Positions 45,076-57,755 of a stretch of DNA of 64,000 bases are shown piece after piece (position 1 is the stretch's first letter; every line of letters starts with the position of its first letter). The stretch covers positions 25,775,709-25,839,708 of the forward strand of contig OX393549.1 in assembly GCA_947650365.1 (NCBI GenBank), given 5' to 3'. This DNA comes from Chamaelirium japonicum. Lineage: Eukaryota > Streptophyta > Magnoliopsida > Liliales > Melanthiaceae. The notes under the pieces are model-generated. The model was not told the DNA's origin and searched no databases. It saw only the letters and a program-made list of their open reading frames with translations. The position numbers and the translations under genes are program-made.

Positions 45076-46053
45076 TGCGGGTCCTACCGTTTGACTCGTG
45101 GGCCCCAGGTAGGGCTATGGGTCCCACCTTTGGGCGTTAACTAGATTTTGCACCTACAGTTGCCATCGTCGGAGGTTGTATGGCCACCGAGACTGGTACT
45201 GGAAAGATGACCTCCGCTGGGATGGGAGTCGAAGTGAGTGCCGGAGTAGCCTCTAGAATTGTCGGGACAACCACTACCGGAGCGGGAGTTGAAGACGGCG
45301 CTGGAGTGGCTACTGGAGAAGCAGGAGGTTGATTGACTGTTGTAGCATCCCTCGTGCTTAGACTTTAGAGCAAGAAGTTGATGTGATGGTTCTTCTCCTC
45401 CATCGACCGATTGATTTGCTCCATGTGTTCACCCATTTGCATGACTAAGAGCTGGAGAGTGGACGGAGGATGATGATGCATGACATCTCGATGTTGCATG
45501 CATGTATCCTCAACGTCATCGTCGGAGACGTAGTTGCACCGACTTGCTTCTGCTTGATGATAGATATTTGCCCCCTGCAAAGGAGGTGCAAGGTCCATTG
45601 GAGAACCCGAACGGGCTTAGGGTTGGGGTTTGTCCTCCTCAAATTTCTGGACACGGATTCTAGGATCGAGGCTTGTTTCTTCATACATTAAGGCCTCCTT
45701 GGTGCTTTGACGAGCGTCTTCGGTAGCAATTTCTGGTGTAAAGACGTCCGCAAGAGTTCGAGTACACCGAATGTAGACACGTACTACTGGGGGAATATCA
45801 TCCTTCAGGTTTTCTGGATCACCATGTTGGAGTAGCAAGGACTTGATGATATGCGAAAGACTTGTTAGAGCAAACGTATCATCGTTCGTCCCGGCCATGG
45901 CGAAACTTGAAGCAACTCCTTCAGACGTACAGATGAAAGGAGAGGATGTCCCACCGGACGTGCCAGAAATCTGTATACATGGAAAAAAGCTTTGGCTTGT
46001 TTATATTGTGTACACGGAGATTAGAAGGCTGGGACCCAGGGACTCGGGGCTGG
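45076..46053 (+). other. 3' internal region of a Tat-like gypsy element
   Basis: It lies upstream of an LTR that starts after GGGACTCGGGGCTGG (46039-46053), a PPT of the type seen in plant Tat elements. No sense-strand domain is visible. A broken antisense ORF fills its centre. Confidence 0.55.
45110..45898 (-). pseudogene. Antisense ORF next to the Tat-like LTR, broken
   Basis: Read on the reverse strand from ATG at 45896-45898, about 93 codons (45617-45898) with VRVYIRCTRTLADVF are followed after one stop by another 77-codon stretch in the same frame (45365-45598). That stretch contains QLLVMQMGEHMEQINRSMEE, a coiled-coil-like segment. Further left is a Pro/Ala/Thr-rich tail (to about 45110, after another stop). 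I do not recognise a domain. Its place, antisense and just upstream of the LTR, is that of the extra antisense ORFs of some plant Tat elements; the alternative is a gag-like gene of a separate reverse element. Confidence 0.45.
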
Positions 46054-47928
46054 TGAGCCAGGTGCGATAAAGATTTGATCAGGAGATTATGGGAGAGATC
46101 CTTTGGAGGATCCATTTGATCCGCATCTCCATGTTACTTCATGCGAGAGCTCTGAAGGGGTTGCCCAGGACAGAGATCTTTACAGGGTGAGGGTTTCTTG
46201 AGAGGATAAGGAGTCTTCGTCGTTGCTTTTGTCCCTTCTATTCTTTGCGCTTTCTTGGCTAGGGGGGCTTTTGGCTTCGTTCCTCGGTCTTCGTGTCTCC
46301 CTCAGCTTTGGCTAGATCTTGGCATATTCTTGATTGTCGGTTCGCGGCGTCGATCGTACTTCTAGCATCGGCTTTGGCTTTGCCTTTCAGCTTTTGCTTT
46401 GCTTTGGCGTAGCTTATGCTTTTGTTTTGCTTTGGCGCTTGCGCTTGAACATAGACGGGTAGAGGCTTGCGATGCTTTACTTCTTCTAGACTTTGTATCG
46501 TATCAGCTAGAATATGTGGTCCTTTGCTCGTGACCGTCATAGTTGCTTGGCTTTGGCATGTGCATTGCTTTGGCTTGGGCTTTACCTATGCTTTTGTATC
46601 GGCTTCTTGCGTTGGTTTTTGCTTTGGCATTGGCTTGACTTCTTCTTGAATGGCGATGGCTATGTTTCCAAGGCTTCTTTATTCTTTCGACTTCTTGGGG
46701 ATGGATTTTGACAATGACGATTATGGTGTCGGCTTTGGCTTTTCTTCTTCTCTGAGCTTCTTTTGCGTGATCGGAGTCAAAGGCTTCTTTTGAACACGGC
46801 GGGTGTAGCACTGATCTCTGTGCGACGGGTGTAGCATCGGCTTTTGTTGATGAAGATGGTAGAGTGTAGCACCGATCTCTGTGCGATGGTTGTAGCATCG
46901 ACTTTCGTTGATGAAGACGACAGGTGTAACACCGATCTCCATGTGATGGTTGTGGCGTCGGCTTTGATCTTCTTCTCTTGTCTTTGCTTCTAGCGTCTTC
47001 GGAGTTGATGAAGATTGTTGGAGACATCAAGGTGATGATAACTCCGGGCCTTCTTCTCCAAGGTTTCTTCTTCATGCGAGTAGTCGATGGTTAGATCTTT
47101 GAGTGCAAGGTCTTCGCGTCGATGAGGACTTTGATGGTGGCTCCGCTTTGTTGGGGGATGTGCCTTCTTGTTCCTTGCAAAGCCTTCGGTCTTCAAGCGT
47201 TGGAGCCCCATTTTTTTTTGCAGAGCCTTCTTGTTGTCATCTTTCAACCTTTGATGCCTTCCCCCACCCCTTCTTTTTATAGGCATAAGGGGGAGGCTGG
47301 GAGAGATATGACTGTGATTTTTTGAGTCAATCCAATATCTCCCTCCATAACCATCAAAATATTTTTTCCTTTTTTGGGGGAAACAAATTTGATCACTTTT
47401 TTTATTTTGTGGGGATGGTTATGGACTTGTTATGGCTTGATATTTGATGATAAGTTGCCATATCTTTGCACCTTCGAATTGATGACGACACGAAGTCATC
47501 TTGTCCGTCGGATCGAGGGATCATCGTGGATTTACGGTTGCATAGACATCCACGTCACCTCCTCCCGCATCAAGGCGGTTAATTTTTTTTTCTTTTTTTT
47601 TCTTTCTTCTTTTTTTTTTTCTTTTCCCTCCTATGGCCGGCCATACCTCCCCATAGGAAGGGGGCACAATTTCCAAGAGAGGGGGCTGGTGGGCCCTACC
47701 CGGCCCCTCTTATTGGCCGGCCACACCTCCCCATAGGGAGGGGCATGATTTCCAAAGAAAGGGACTGGTAGGTCCCCTTTTTGTGTTCGAATCGCGAGTC
47801 CGATGGGGCCCGTTTGTGTCGAGTCGGGTCGTTTCGTATGCGGGTCATTGTATATGGGCCAAGTTTTGTATACGGGCCATTGTGTGTGGGCCAAGTCGCG
47901 CTTGCGGGTCGGATTTGATCCATGGGCA
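46054..47928 (+). repeat. Tat-like gypsy LTR
   Basis: About 1.88 kb from TGAGCCAGG to CATGGGCA. It is followed two bases later by a primer-binding-site-like TTTTGGTGCCCGTAGTGGG. A CTTTGG-rich section (46260-46650) and tandem repeats (46790-46975) fill the middle. CTTTTTATAGGC (47272-47283) is a TATA-like box. ORFs on both strands are composition artefacts. The right third resembles part of the 1294-bp tandem unit at 16800-17520. Confidence 0.6.
46790..46975. repeat. Short tandem repeats, about 60-bp unit
   Basis: Three imperfect copies of a unit built of GTGTAGCACCGATCTCTGTG, GATGG, TTGTAGCATCG and TTTCGTTGATGAAGA. Confidence 0.8.
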
Positions 47929-47930
47929 AA

Positions 47931-48028
47931 TTTTGGTGCCCGTAGTGGGTTTGCTTTGATTTGGTGTGAGCAGATAAACTTGGAATTCAAGGCAAGAAGA
48001 TGAAATCGGGTAGCGACTTGGAGGTATG
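47931..48028 (+). other. Primer-binding-site-like sequence and leader start of the gypsy element
   Basis: TTTTGGTGCCCGTAGTGGG (47931-47949) is close to the TTTTGGCGCCCACCGTGGG sites of plant Tat elements, with substitutions. The leader is cut by element F after 48028 (GTATG target duplication). Confidence 0.5.
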
Positions 48029-48452
48029 TGTTGGGTTTTCTACACGAGAACAACCCCGATCGACAGACCGAGATCGTCATCCTGGATGAAGAACATACCT
48101 TCGTGTGAAGAGAGAGATCGTTCGCAATACCGGGTGAAGATCTTCCACACGTTGCCGTCTCCTGCGGATTCGATGGGTCCTCCTGAATCCCTCTGGATTC
48201 ACAACGACGGCTCTAAGACGTGCGTATGGGGACTTCACCCCTGCACATCTATTTATAATAGACGTGTCCACCGATAGACGCAACCCATCAAGGCATCCAC
48301 CGGTTAATGGGTGCACATGAGAATGAGGCTAGGTTCACCACCAACCCTGTCAAGCCTCTTGGTTGAGTCGCCTGGTCTGACCAGGACCGCGACGACCAAC
48401 CCGGTCCACCTAGTCCAGTAACTCTCCCGTAAAGGGCCATCAAAAACCAACA
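48029..48452 (-). repeat. 3' LTR of element F
   Basis: 424 bp, TGTTGGGTTTTC to AAACCAACA on the plus strand. It holds about 84 bp (around 48134-48217) missing from the 5' LTR. Confidence 0.94.
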
Positions 48453-49271
48453 ATCTGCCATTTGGCCCTTTACACCATATAAGTGTGGGAACTTGTTTCA
48501 AATACACATATATAATTTTGTAATGAAAATATTTTTTTTTTTGAAACATTTGGAGAGTCACTCAGTTTTGAAAAACACGATCCGGATCGATTTTAAAAGA
48601 AAAAATACTAAGGGACCATCATTGTCTTTGTTCAAATGACCCTGATAGGAGATCATGATTATTCCAGCATATCCTATGTTGGTTCATATCCATGGTTAAC
48701 CTATCAGACCCACAAAGAACTCCAACAAATAACTCTAGTGGTTTTCTTATGTGTCTATGGGTTATCTGAGCACATTATCACTTGGTCTTGTGCCTAGGCC
48801 CATGATGTCCAACCTCATGCTTGTCCAAGCATGTCATTCTAATGCTCATGTTGATACTCAATCAACTACAAGTAGAATAAAGATGTTTCGACGTGGTGCC
48901 TACCCATGTCTAGCCCAGGTCTTTCTTGGGTACCATGTACTCTAGGCTTACTGGACGTTCCGATATGTTACAAGCATGTCTAGTCTTAGTATCTTGAGTA
49001 AGTTATCTTACTCCAGGCATATTGGACTATCTAGCATGTTGCATAAGCATGCCTAGTCTCAATGTCACTTTTGAGTATCGTGTACTCCATGCTCATTGGA
49101 CGTTCCGACATGTTACCAAAGTATGTCTAATCTCAGTATCTTGAGTAAATCATATTACTCCAGGCTATGATCTTGCTTACATTTGACATAACTCAAAGAA
49201 GAAAATGGCATCGAGCTTTATTCATCTAAAGATAAAACAGTAGTGATTAAACACAAGGCAAAGGGACTCAA
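48453..49271 (-). other. Element F 3' untranslated region with tandem repeats
   Basis: Non-coding. The segment 48932-49165 repeats with an offset of about 145 bp. Both copies contain TTGGACGTTCCGA/CTGGACGTTCCGA, ATGTTAC, CTTGAGTAA and TTACTCCAGGC, with a half-unit between them. The PPT next to the LTR is a purine-rich AAAGGGCCAAATGGCAGAT on the reverse strand. Confidence 0.7.
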
Positions 49272-50870
49272 CTATTGATACAAAGACTCCATCAAATCCA
49301 AACGGGTCACAAGGCTCTGGAGAACCTTTGGTGCAAGTCCCTTGGTGAGAGGGTCTGCTACTATCAGTTCGGTGGGAATATACGGGATCTCCACCACTTC
49401 CTCTTTGACTTTCTTGCAGATAAGCATATACTTGATTTCCATGTGCTTGTTGCGTCTGGTAATCTTCTCATTCTTGACATACTGACAAACAGCCTCATTT
49501 TCATAGAAAATTAGCAAAGGCTTTTGGATCAAATCCACAATGCCTAAGCCTCCAACGAAGTTATGCATCCAAAGAGCATGCTTTGTAGTCTCATAGCAAG
49601 CAACATACTCTGCATGCATAGTGGAGTCACAATTGACTGTATGGAGCTTTTCTACGAAATAGCTCCTCCCGCCATCAGGAAAACATAACCCGAAGTGGAT
49701 TTCAGGGTGTCTTTACAGCCATTAAAGTCTGAGTTGGTGTAACCAATCACCTAAGGCTCACCGCCCTACCTGTAGGTAAGCATGAACTCTTTGGTGCGCT
49801 GAAGATACCTCAGAACTTTCTTAGTTGCACGCATATAAGCTACACCCGAATTCTGCACATAACGACGCAACATCCCAACAGCAAAACTGATGTCTGGTTG
49901 AATACAAGTCATAATATATATGATGCTCGTCACAATGGAAGCGTACTCATCTGTATCCACTTGACTCCTTTTAGCCTGATTATTGGGACACTGATCCTGG
50001 GAAAATACATCTCCCTCTAATACTGGTGCCTCACCCGGAGCACACATATCCATCCCGAACCTCTTCAGGACCTTCTCAATATAAGAATCCTTGCTGCTCT
50101 GTCTCTGTGAATCTTGATCCTAAGCACATAGTCTGCTTGACCCATGTCCTTCATATCGAATTTCTTCAATAAGAAGTGCTTAGCATCATGGAGCATGAGA
50201 ATGTCATTACTTGCCAAGAGAAGATCATCAACATAGGGGACAAGTATGACAAACCTGCTTCCACTGCCTTTCAGATATATACATCTGTCAGCACTATTCT
50301 CTTGGAAACCATACTCTGTAGCAACCTAATCAAATTTCAGGTACCACTGCCTGGAAGCCTGCTTCAGCCCATAAATGGACTTCCTCAATTGGCAAACCAA
50401 CTGTTCACTCCCACTGACTGCAAAGCCCTCTAGCTGTGACATGTAAATGTTCTATGTCCGATCACCATTTAGAAACATTGTTTTAACATCTACCTAGTGC
50501 AATTCCAGGTTGTGATGGGCTACAATGGTCATAATCACTCTCAAGGAGTCCTTAGTGGAAACCGGAGAGTAAGTCTCACCAAAGTCAATAGCCTGAAACA
50601 TTTAGCCACTAGTCTGGCCTTGAATCTCTCGATCTTGCCATCAGCATCTCTTTTGGTCTTAAAGATCCACTTGCATTCCACCGCCTTCCGGTTTTCTGGT
50701 ATCACAATAAGATCCCAAACATGATTCTTCTCTATAGATTGCAACTCCTCTCTCATGGCCTCCAGCCACTGTCGAGATTCATTGCAACCCATGGCTTCAC
50801 GGAAGGAAGTAGGGTCAGTAATATCAGATCCCTCACTCTGAATCTCCTGAAAAATAAACCTCAAAATAGT
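49266..50870 (-). pseudogene. Element F reverse transcriptase and RNase H
   Basis: Reverse-strand order: 50541-50864 has the RT N terminus (SRQWLEAMREELQSIEKNHVW, KWIFKTKRDADGKIERFKARLVAK). 50150-50420 contains the palm with YVDD (plus-strand 50222-50238). 49766-50053 is RT thumb to RNase H (ASIVTSIIYIMTCIQPDISFAVGM). 49272-49619 is RNase H (AEYVACYET, NEKITRRNKHMEIKY, ADPLTKGLAP). Stops and frameshifts separate the pieces. The active-site aspartates of the YVDD box are intact. It is nearly complete in length but not translatable as one protein. Confidence 0.9.
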
Positions 50871-51208
50871 CTGGAATAGCTGACCTACGCTGGCTATCTG
50901 ATCTTCTCGGCTAGAGTATCTAAAATCGGTACAGCCTGAACTGGCAGTGGGTCAACCTCAGCCACCGCTTCAGCAGATGCTAGGGTCGTATCTGCTATAA
51001 CATCTGGCTAAACAATTGGGAAAAATGACGTTGACACAACACCTTCCGAAGAGTTCTCTGTGAAAAGAGTATCAAATGGTCATTGGCTCCCACTGAATTC
51101 TGCATCCTCCAGAAATATGGCCCTATTGGTCTATACTATCTCCAATGGTCTAGAAGGACAGTAGAACTGAAAACCCTTCGATCTCTTAGGATAGCCAATG
51201 AAGAAACA

Positions 51209-52010
51209 TCAAACTGTGTGGAAATCAAGCTTCTTTATTTCTGGATTATAGAGCTTAGCCTCTGCCAGGCAACCCCAAACATGTAAATGATGGAGGCTAG
51301 GAGCCGAACCTTTCCATCTTCTGTAAGAGGTTTCTGAGGCAGCTTTGCAAGCCACACGATTCAGAATATAAACCGCTGTCTTCAAAGCTTCTCCCCAAAA
51401 CTTCTCCGGAAGAGAAGAATGACTCATCATGCTACGAACAACCTCCTGATAAGTTCTATTCTTCCTCTCTGCCAAACTGTTTGGCTCAGGAGTGCCAGGT
51501 GTGGTATACTAGGGAACAATCCCCTGCTGCCTCAGATACTCAGAGAAAGAGCCATGACTCACACCATCCTGGTTTATCCTTCCAAAATATTCTCTTCCAC
51601 GATCTAAGCAAACAACCTTGATCTTCTTATCAAGTTGTTTCTCTACCTCCAACTGGTATGTCTGGAAGACCTTCAAAGCCTCTGACTTGTGGTGGAGAAG
51701 ATACACATAGGTACATCTAGAGAAGTCGTCAATGAACGTGATGAAATAACTATGATCATCACGAGCTTTGACTAGGAATGGACCATAAATATCAGTGTGG
51801 ATCAACTCTAAGAGCTCTGAAGCTTTGGCAGCTGTGAGCTTTCTCTGCTTAGCCATCTTTCCTCTGAGGCTGTCCATACAAGTACCAAAGTCTGAAAAGT
51901 CTAGACTAGATAGAATCTCATCTTACACTAAGACCTCTACTCTCTCCCTAGAGATGTCGCTTAGTCTCTTGTGCTAAAGCACAGCAGAATCCTTTTCTAA
52001 ACAATAACTA
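51209..52010 (-). pseudogene. Element F integrase
   Basis: 51509-51877 (reverse) carries the first catalytic Asp in LELIHTDIYGPF and the second in CLDRGREYFG. 51209-51475 begins [10 protein letters not shown] with the catalytic Glu, then ILNRV...ETSYRRWKG and HLHVWGC. One TAG stop (about 51511) and a short interval separate the two halves. Integrase inserts the DNA copy into the genome. GAG-pre-integrase lies just upstream (51880-51990) in degraded form. Confidence 0.9.
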
Positions 52011-52359
52011 TTTGAACCAGATCGGAAAGCGTCTTCTTACACCAGAATAAGACCCTAGTCCAATACTAACTAGTAGTGGCAAACCGTCACCATACTCATC
52101 GAGTTATCATTATCGAGGAAAAACCTATCCTTCAGTCTGGGTCTTCTTCTGCTCTTGAGCCTATGCCAAGCGTGGGACACATGAACAAAAGCTCCTAAGT
52201 CAATCTACTAAAAATTGACGGTATATCTATGGTATTGGACTCACAATAAACTAATGTCTACTACAGAAATCTCGGTATGAATGACTTCTTTCCAGAACCA
52301 CCAATGTCATATCCCTTCTTCCCTCTATTCAGTCACTTTTTCTCAACAACACACAGGGT

Positions 52360-52900
52360 GATAAGCCGATTGAGGTCCTATTAGGTCTCCTAGGCATTAA
52401 AATTCACCTCAAAATGTCAAAAGACTTTGGGAGGGGAGATCACTACAATAAAAAACATAAGCTTCTTCTCAAGCTGAAGACCCTACTCTTTGATGCCTAT
52501 GGCCAACTTTGAAAGCTAGAGAGTATGCTCACGAACGCTGTCATTGCTATCATGATTCAGATTCATGATCTGAACCATATTGATGTACAACAAGGACTTC
52601 TTGGTCTCTACGAATTGTCTCTTCAACAATGCCATCAACTCTGCTGTAGTCTCAATCCTGACAATGTCACCTCGAAGCTCCTCGCTAATGGTGGCCCTAA
52701 TCATCATAAAAAGAGAAACGGTTCGTTTTCTCCCACTTAGCAAAATGGGTCTATTGGGCCTCAGTAGAAGCATCTATAAGCTCTGCCAACTTGGACTCTA
52801 TAAGCACAAAGTCACAATTTATACATCTTAGCAAGATCTCAACATTCATCTTCCAAGATGAATCATCAGATCCATTCAGGGGCTCAATAACAGCTAGATT
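52360..52900 (-). pseudogene. Element F gag
   Basis: The open part (52516-52773, reverse) reads as the middle of a copia gag (UBN2 type): ATISEELRGDIVRIETTAELMALLKRQFVETKK, then LYINMVQIMNLNHDSNDSVREH. Flanking gag sequence is frameshifted. Protease is expected in 52010-52350, where I found no intact active site. Confidence 0.75.
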
Positions 52901-54642
52901 CTCCGAAATAGTTATCACATCCTTCTCTGAAGAGAGGATTACAAATCAGTGATAGTTTCAACTCTAATCACTATATATGTCGACATGAATTAGGGGTTAT
53001 AATTCAAATCAACCGAAGCGGACTTCATGTGCTAAGTCCTCTTCTAGGACAACTCCCTCACACCATCAGGACTCAGTTTTGGCCAGATCCCTTGATGTGC
53101 TTTAGTCTCCCAAGTCACGTATAGAAACGTGCACAGACCTAGTCAGTTGTAATAGGGTTGAGTCAGACACTATCTAACACCTTTGGACAGAAGGGCTATC
53201 CTATCTTCCCCAATCACAGGCTACTATTCTGCTCATTCTACTGCACTCAGTAGTCTGAAACACCTGTTGGCAGAATCAAACCCTATTACAATAGGATGCC
53301 TAGTGACCCTAGTGGAAGCCCTCCAATCCGACTACCCACAGTCTCCATGAGCCACCTACCTTTGGGAAAATCCGACTTATTTCGAACGTAAGCCTCAGAC
53401 GGTCACGTGGTCTTCTCTAAACCCCATGGAAGACCTAATATGTACAACCAATGTCAATTTCTATCCCTTCAAGGTTCAATGGTAGTCATCAATTATCAAT
53501 TGCATATTATGTGTGTGCCTACTAGAAGGGAAGCAATCACATTAAATATCACTAAGGAACAATATAATTGTAGTATTACTGTTTAGCACATGTAAACATA
53601 ACAATGATGTAAATCGGCACAAGATCATATTTAAAAATATTAAAACATTGCTATTAGAATCATATATGTAGCAAGTTGTAAAACAGTCCGAATCTGTAAA
53701 ATCTGACCGTACGGATGTGTTCGGAATGGTCCAATTAGCTAAAATCCATATATGGATCGATCAGATCGGACCCCGATTGGGCCAAGATCATAGGACCAAA
53801 ACCAACGGTCCAGATTAAGACAGGTCTTAAATAAATAGCAGATGCATTTAAACTAATCGGGTCGGGTCTGGATCGGACTAGTCGGGTTGGGTCTGGATCG
53901 GACCAGTCGGGTCGGGTCCAGGATCAAGTGACAAATGGGTCGATATAAGAGTTGTCAGATTTATACCCAACAAAAACCCAAAAAACAAAAATGAACGCAC
54001 TATTCATCTTCCCCGATTAAATCGGTGGAACCCTAACCGACCGCCGCCCTCCCCCCCACACACACGCAGCCTCACGATGCGCACACGCACCGCCCGCCGC
54101 CGTCGCTGCTGTGCGCGACGGTCCGCCGCCGCTGCTCGCGGGCGCAGGACGCCGCCGAAGCCGTCGTCGCTGCTGTGTGTGCCGCGGTCCACCGCCATTG
54201 CTCGTGCGCGCAAGACGCCGCCGGAGCCACTGGTAGTGCGTGCTGGTGCGCACGCCGCCACCACTTACCCGCGCAGGCCCGCCGCTGGCTGCCGCTGCTG
54301 CGTGCCGAAGCCGGCCACCGCTGCTGCTGCGTGCCGGAGCCGGCCGCAGCCGCTGCTGCACGCCGGAGCCCGCCGCCACTGCTGTCGCGCGCCGCTCGAC
54401 GCCCGGAGCCCGTGGTCGCCGTCCGACGCCCTTCAGACGCTTAGGTCGCCATCAGAGCCGCCGCCGAATGATTTTGTGTGGCCGGTGAGGGGGGTTCTCA
54501 TCAAGTCTATGATGGGATCAAGATCCCAAGGCCATGACCGGCCGGAATCGATCCAAAAAACAAGAAAAAATACCATCGACGAGGAGACGATGGAACACTC
54601 AAGGAATCGTCATCTGAGAACGACAAACAAGATCTAAACCTT
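52901..54642 (-). other. Element F leader with a GC-rich repeat block
   Basis: About 1.7 kb between primer-binding site and gag. 53860-53925 holds repeats of CGGGTCGGGTCTGGATCGGA type. 54040-54480 is extremely GC-rich, with a 64-bp tandem duplication (54101-54164, 54165-54228) and ~33-bp GCCGCTGCTGCGTGCCG repeats. ORFs there (for example 54077-54637) are Ala/Arg/Pro-rich in every frame and probably not genes. The rest shows no feature. Confidence 0.6.
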
Positions 54643-54656
54643 GCTCTGATACCAAT
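54643..54656 (-). other. Primer-binding site of element F
   Basis: GCTCTGATACCAAT on the plus strand directly before the 5' LTR; tRNA-iMet type. Confidence 0.93.
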
Positions 54657-54996
54657 TGTTGGGTTTTCTACACGAGAACAACCCCAATCGACAGACCGAG
54701 ATCGTCATCCTGGATGAAGAACATACCTTCTTGTGAAAAGAGAGATCATTCGCAATACCAGGTGCGTATGGGGACTTCACCCCTGCACATCTATTTTATA
54801 ATAAATGTGTCCAACCGGTAGACGTAACCCATTAGGGCATCCATCGGTTAATGGGTGCACATGAGAATGAGGCTAGGTTCACCACCAACCCTGGCAAGCC
54901 TCTTGCTTGAGTCGCCCGGTCTGACCAGGACCGCGACGACCAACCCGGTCCACCTAGTCCAGTAACTCTCCCGTAAAGGGCCATCAAAAACCAACA
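54657..54996 (-). repeat. 5' LTR of element F
   Basis: 340 bp, TGTTGGGTTTTC to AAACCAACA; shorter than its partner by an internal deletion after CAATACCAGG. Confidence 0.94.
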
Positions 54997-55001
54997 GTAT
55001 G

Positions 55002-55779
55002 CGCCTTCTAGCTCCTCCATTCCTATTTTGCTACTTACTAGACAAATTTCTGAATCTTTAATAATTAGCTGAATTCATGTAGTAATGGGATGGATCAACT
55101 TGAAGCTATAGAGGTTGATGGCACATTGTAGGATTGAATAGCTAAGAATTGTGTGTTTCAGTTCCATCTTAAACAATTGTGGAGATTTGAAGCTAAAAAT
55201 TAGGATGTAATCCATACATAATATGTAGGTTTGAGCTGGTCCACTCAGCGTTAGAAACGTAGCCGTCGTCCTATGGAACCGTGGATCATCACAGGCATCC
55301 ATCACTGCAAATTGGTCTGATATTGGCCTTAACTCATCATCAACTCTTGTTGATGCTCGAGATCTATGGGCGGTGAGATGCGGAAAGAAACACTTCTACT
55401 ATACTCCTTTCCATTTTGAGATATACATGCAGTTTAATTACGCTTCCCGAATCAATTGTTTTTTTTTTTTTTTTGTTCTCAGCATTCGACTGCATTGTCC
55501 GTTCAAGGGAACCTTACGGTTATGGTGGATTCTTCGATGTTTGTAAGCTACCAAATCAGGCACATGTTATTCGAATTCCATGTGTAGCATCCATACAGGT
55601 TTATTTTCACGTGTATATTCCATACAGGTTTGAGACGTTTGAATTATTTCTCTTTCTCAGATATCGTCAAAACTTATTCTTAGCTGCCAGCAAGAAGAAG
55701 ATTCTGACCTTCGATGGAGCCTTCATCTTCCAAATTTTCGAAGCAGCAAGAAAAGACTAGGCTCCCCATTATCAATGAG

Positions 55780-55781
<2 letters not shown>
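55002..55781. other. Low-copy-looking sequence, possible host exon remnants
   Basis: No element was recognised. On the plus strand a polypyrimidine tract and TTCTCAG (about 55459-55481) precede an open segment to about 55599, which includes [16 protein letters not shown] and ends CATACAG/GTTTAT, a plausible splice donor. The layout is that of an internal plant exon. On the minus strand 55075-55375 is also open ([17 protein letters not shown], then a hydrophobic stretch). I do not recognise either product; both could be chance. Confidence 0.3.

Positions 55782-55829
<48 letters not shown>
55782..55829. repeat. (AC)n microsatellite
   Basis: About 24 AC repeats adjoining the first hairpin MITE. 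Confidence 0.96.
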
Positions 55830-56914
<1,085 letters not shown>

Positions 56915-56929
56915 CGGGATAGTTTATAG

Positions 56930-57260
56930 GGGGTACAAACAACGGTTAGGATCTGTATTTGAGAGGGGGATAGAATGAGGGGATGGGATAAATTGATGTT
57001 AGGGCGAGTGAGATTCATCTAGGGAGAGGGGAACGGCTAAGATTGAATAGAGTTGAAATATGGGGATGAAATTAAGTGGAGGAAGTAATAAATTAGTGAA
57101 GGACTTAATTGTAAAATAAAAATTTAATAATCGTTTGAAGGACTTTCATATAAAAAAACAGAGACATGTTCGGTATTGATCTGAATGTTCACATGTTTTT
57201 TTACCTGGGTTAATTCTCTGCCACATACACATGGTCCCCTCTCCCACCATTAATTCGATA
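56930..57260 (+). repeat. Left terminal inverted repeat of the Pack-MULE-like element
   Basis: It pairs with 63755-64000. It differs by several small indels, notably an insertion near 57195-57225. Confidence 0.85.
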
Positions 57261-57299
57261 TGCATATTAGGCAGTAGCAAAAATCCCCCTCAAGATCCT

Positions 57300-57435
57300 G
57301 CAATCCCTATACCGGCTCCAATTTCCCCCCTCTCTCTCTCTCTCTCTCTCCTCGCAATCCCCCTCCCTCGCGAATCCTGCGATCCCCAATATGGGCCCCA
57401 ATTTCCTCCCCTGCTCTCTTTATCTCTCTTTCTAA

Positions 57436-57484
<49 letters not shown>

Positions 57485-57755
57485 GATCTGATCCTACGAT
57501 CCTCTCCTCTGCCGGCATCAAGGAAGAAGAGGGGGAGGGCCTGATCTCTGGCCTCCTCCCCCGGATCTCCCTCTTAATCCGATCACCCCCACCCAAAACC
57601 TAGCAATCCATCCCTCATCCCTCATCATCTTCTCACATCCCACCGGCTCCACTCCGGCTCTACCGGCGTCAAGGAAGAGAGGGGAAGGAAACGAGCTCCT
57701 CCTCCCCCAGATCTGCAGCAGCAGCCTAGGAATAGAAGAGGGGGAGGGGGACTTG
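57300..57755. other. Subterminal C/T- and G/A-rich repeats
   Basis: (CT)n tracts at 57331-57350 and 57437-57482. A block with CTCCTCCTCCCCCAGATCTG and CCTAGGAATAGAAGAGGGGG (about 57690-57750) recurs at 58314-58440 on the other side of the captured membrane-protein fragment. No gene seen. Confidence 0.6.

Larger units (their letters stand above)
48029..54996 (-). mobile_element. Ty1/copia element F
   Basis: A complete reverse-strand element of 6968 bp with perfect target duplication GTATG (48024-48028 and 54997-55001). LTRs are short: 48029-48452 (3') and 54657-54996 (5'). A tRNA-Met primer-binding site abuts the 5' LTR. Order on the reverse strand: long GC-variable leader, gag, protease, integrase, RT, RNase H, 3' untranslated region, PPT. 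Coding parts are broken by stops and frameshifts. Confidence 0.94.

Noticed and set aside
46790-46975. CRISPR-like array
   Set aside because: Imperfect adjacent tandem repeats without unique spacers, inside a plant retrotransposon LTR.
46259-47286. Lys/Gln/Ala-rich minus-strand ORFs up to 190 codons
   Set aside because: They fall within the Tat-like LTR and reflect CTTTGG and 60-bp repeats.
54077-54637. 186-codon Ala/Arg/Pro-rich ORF
   Set aside because: GC-rich tandem repeats are open in several frames; position is the leader of copia F.
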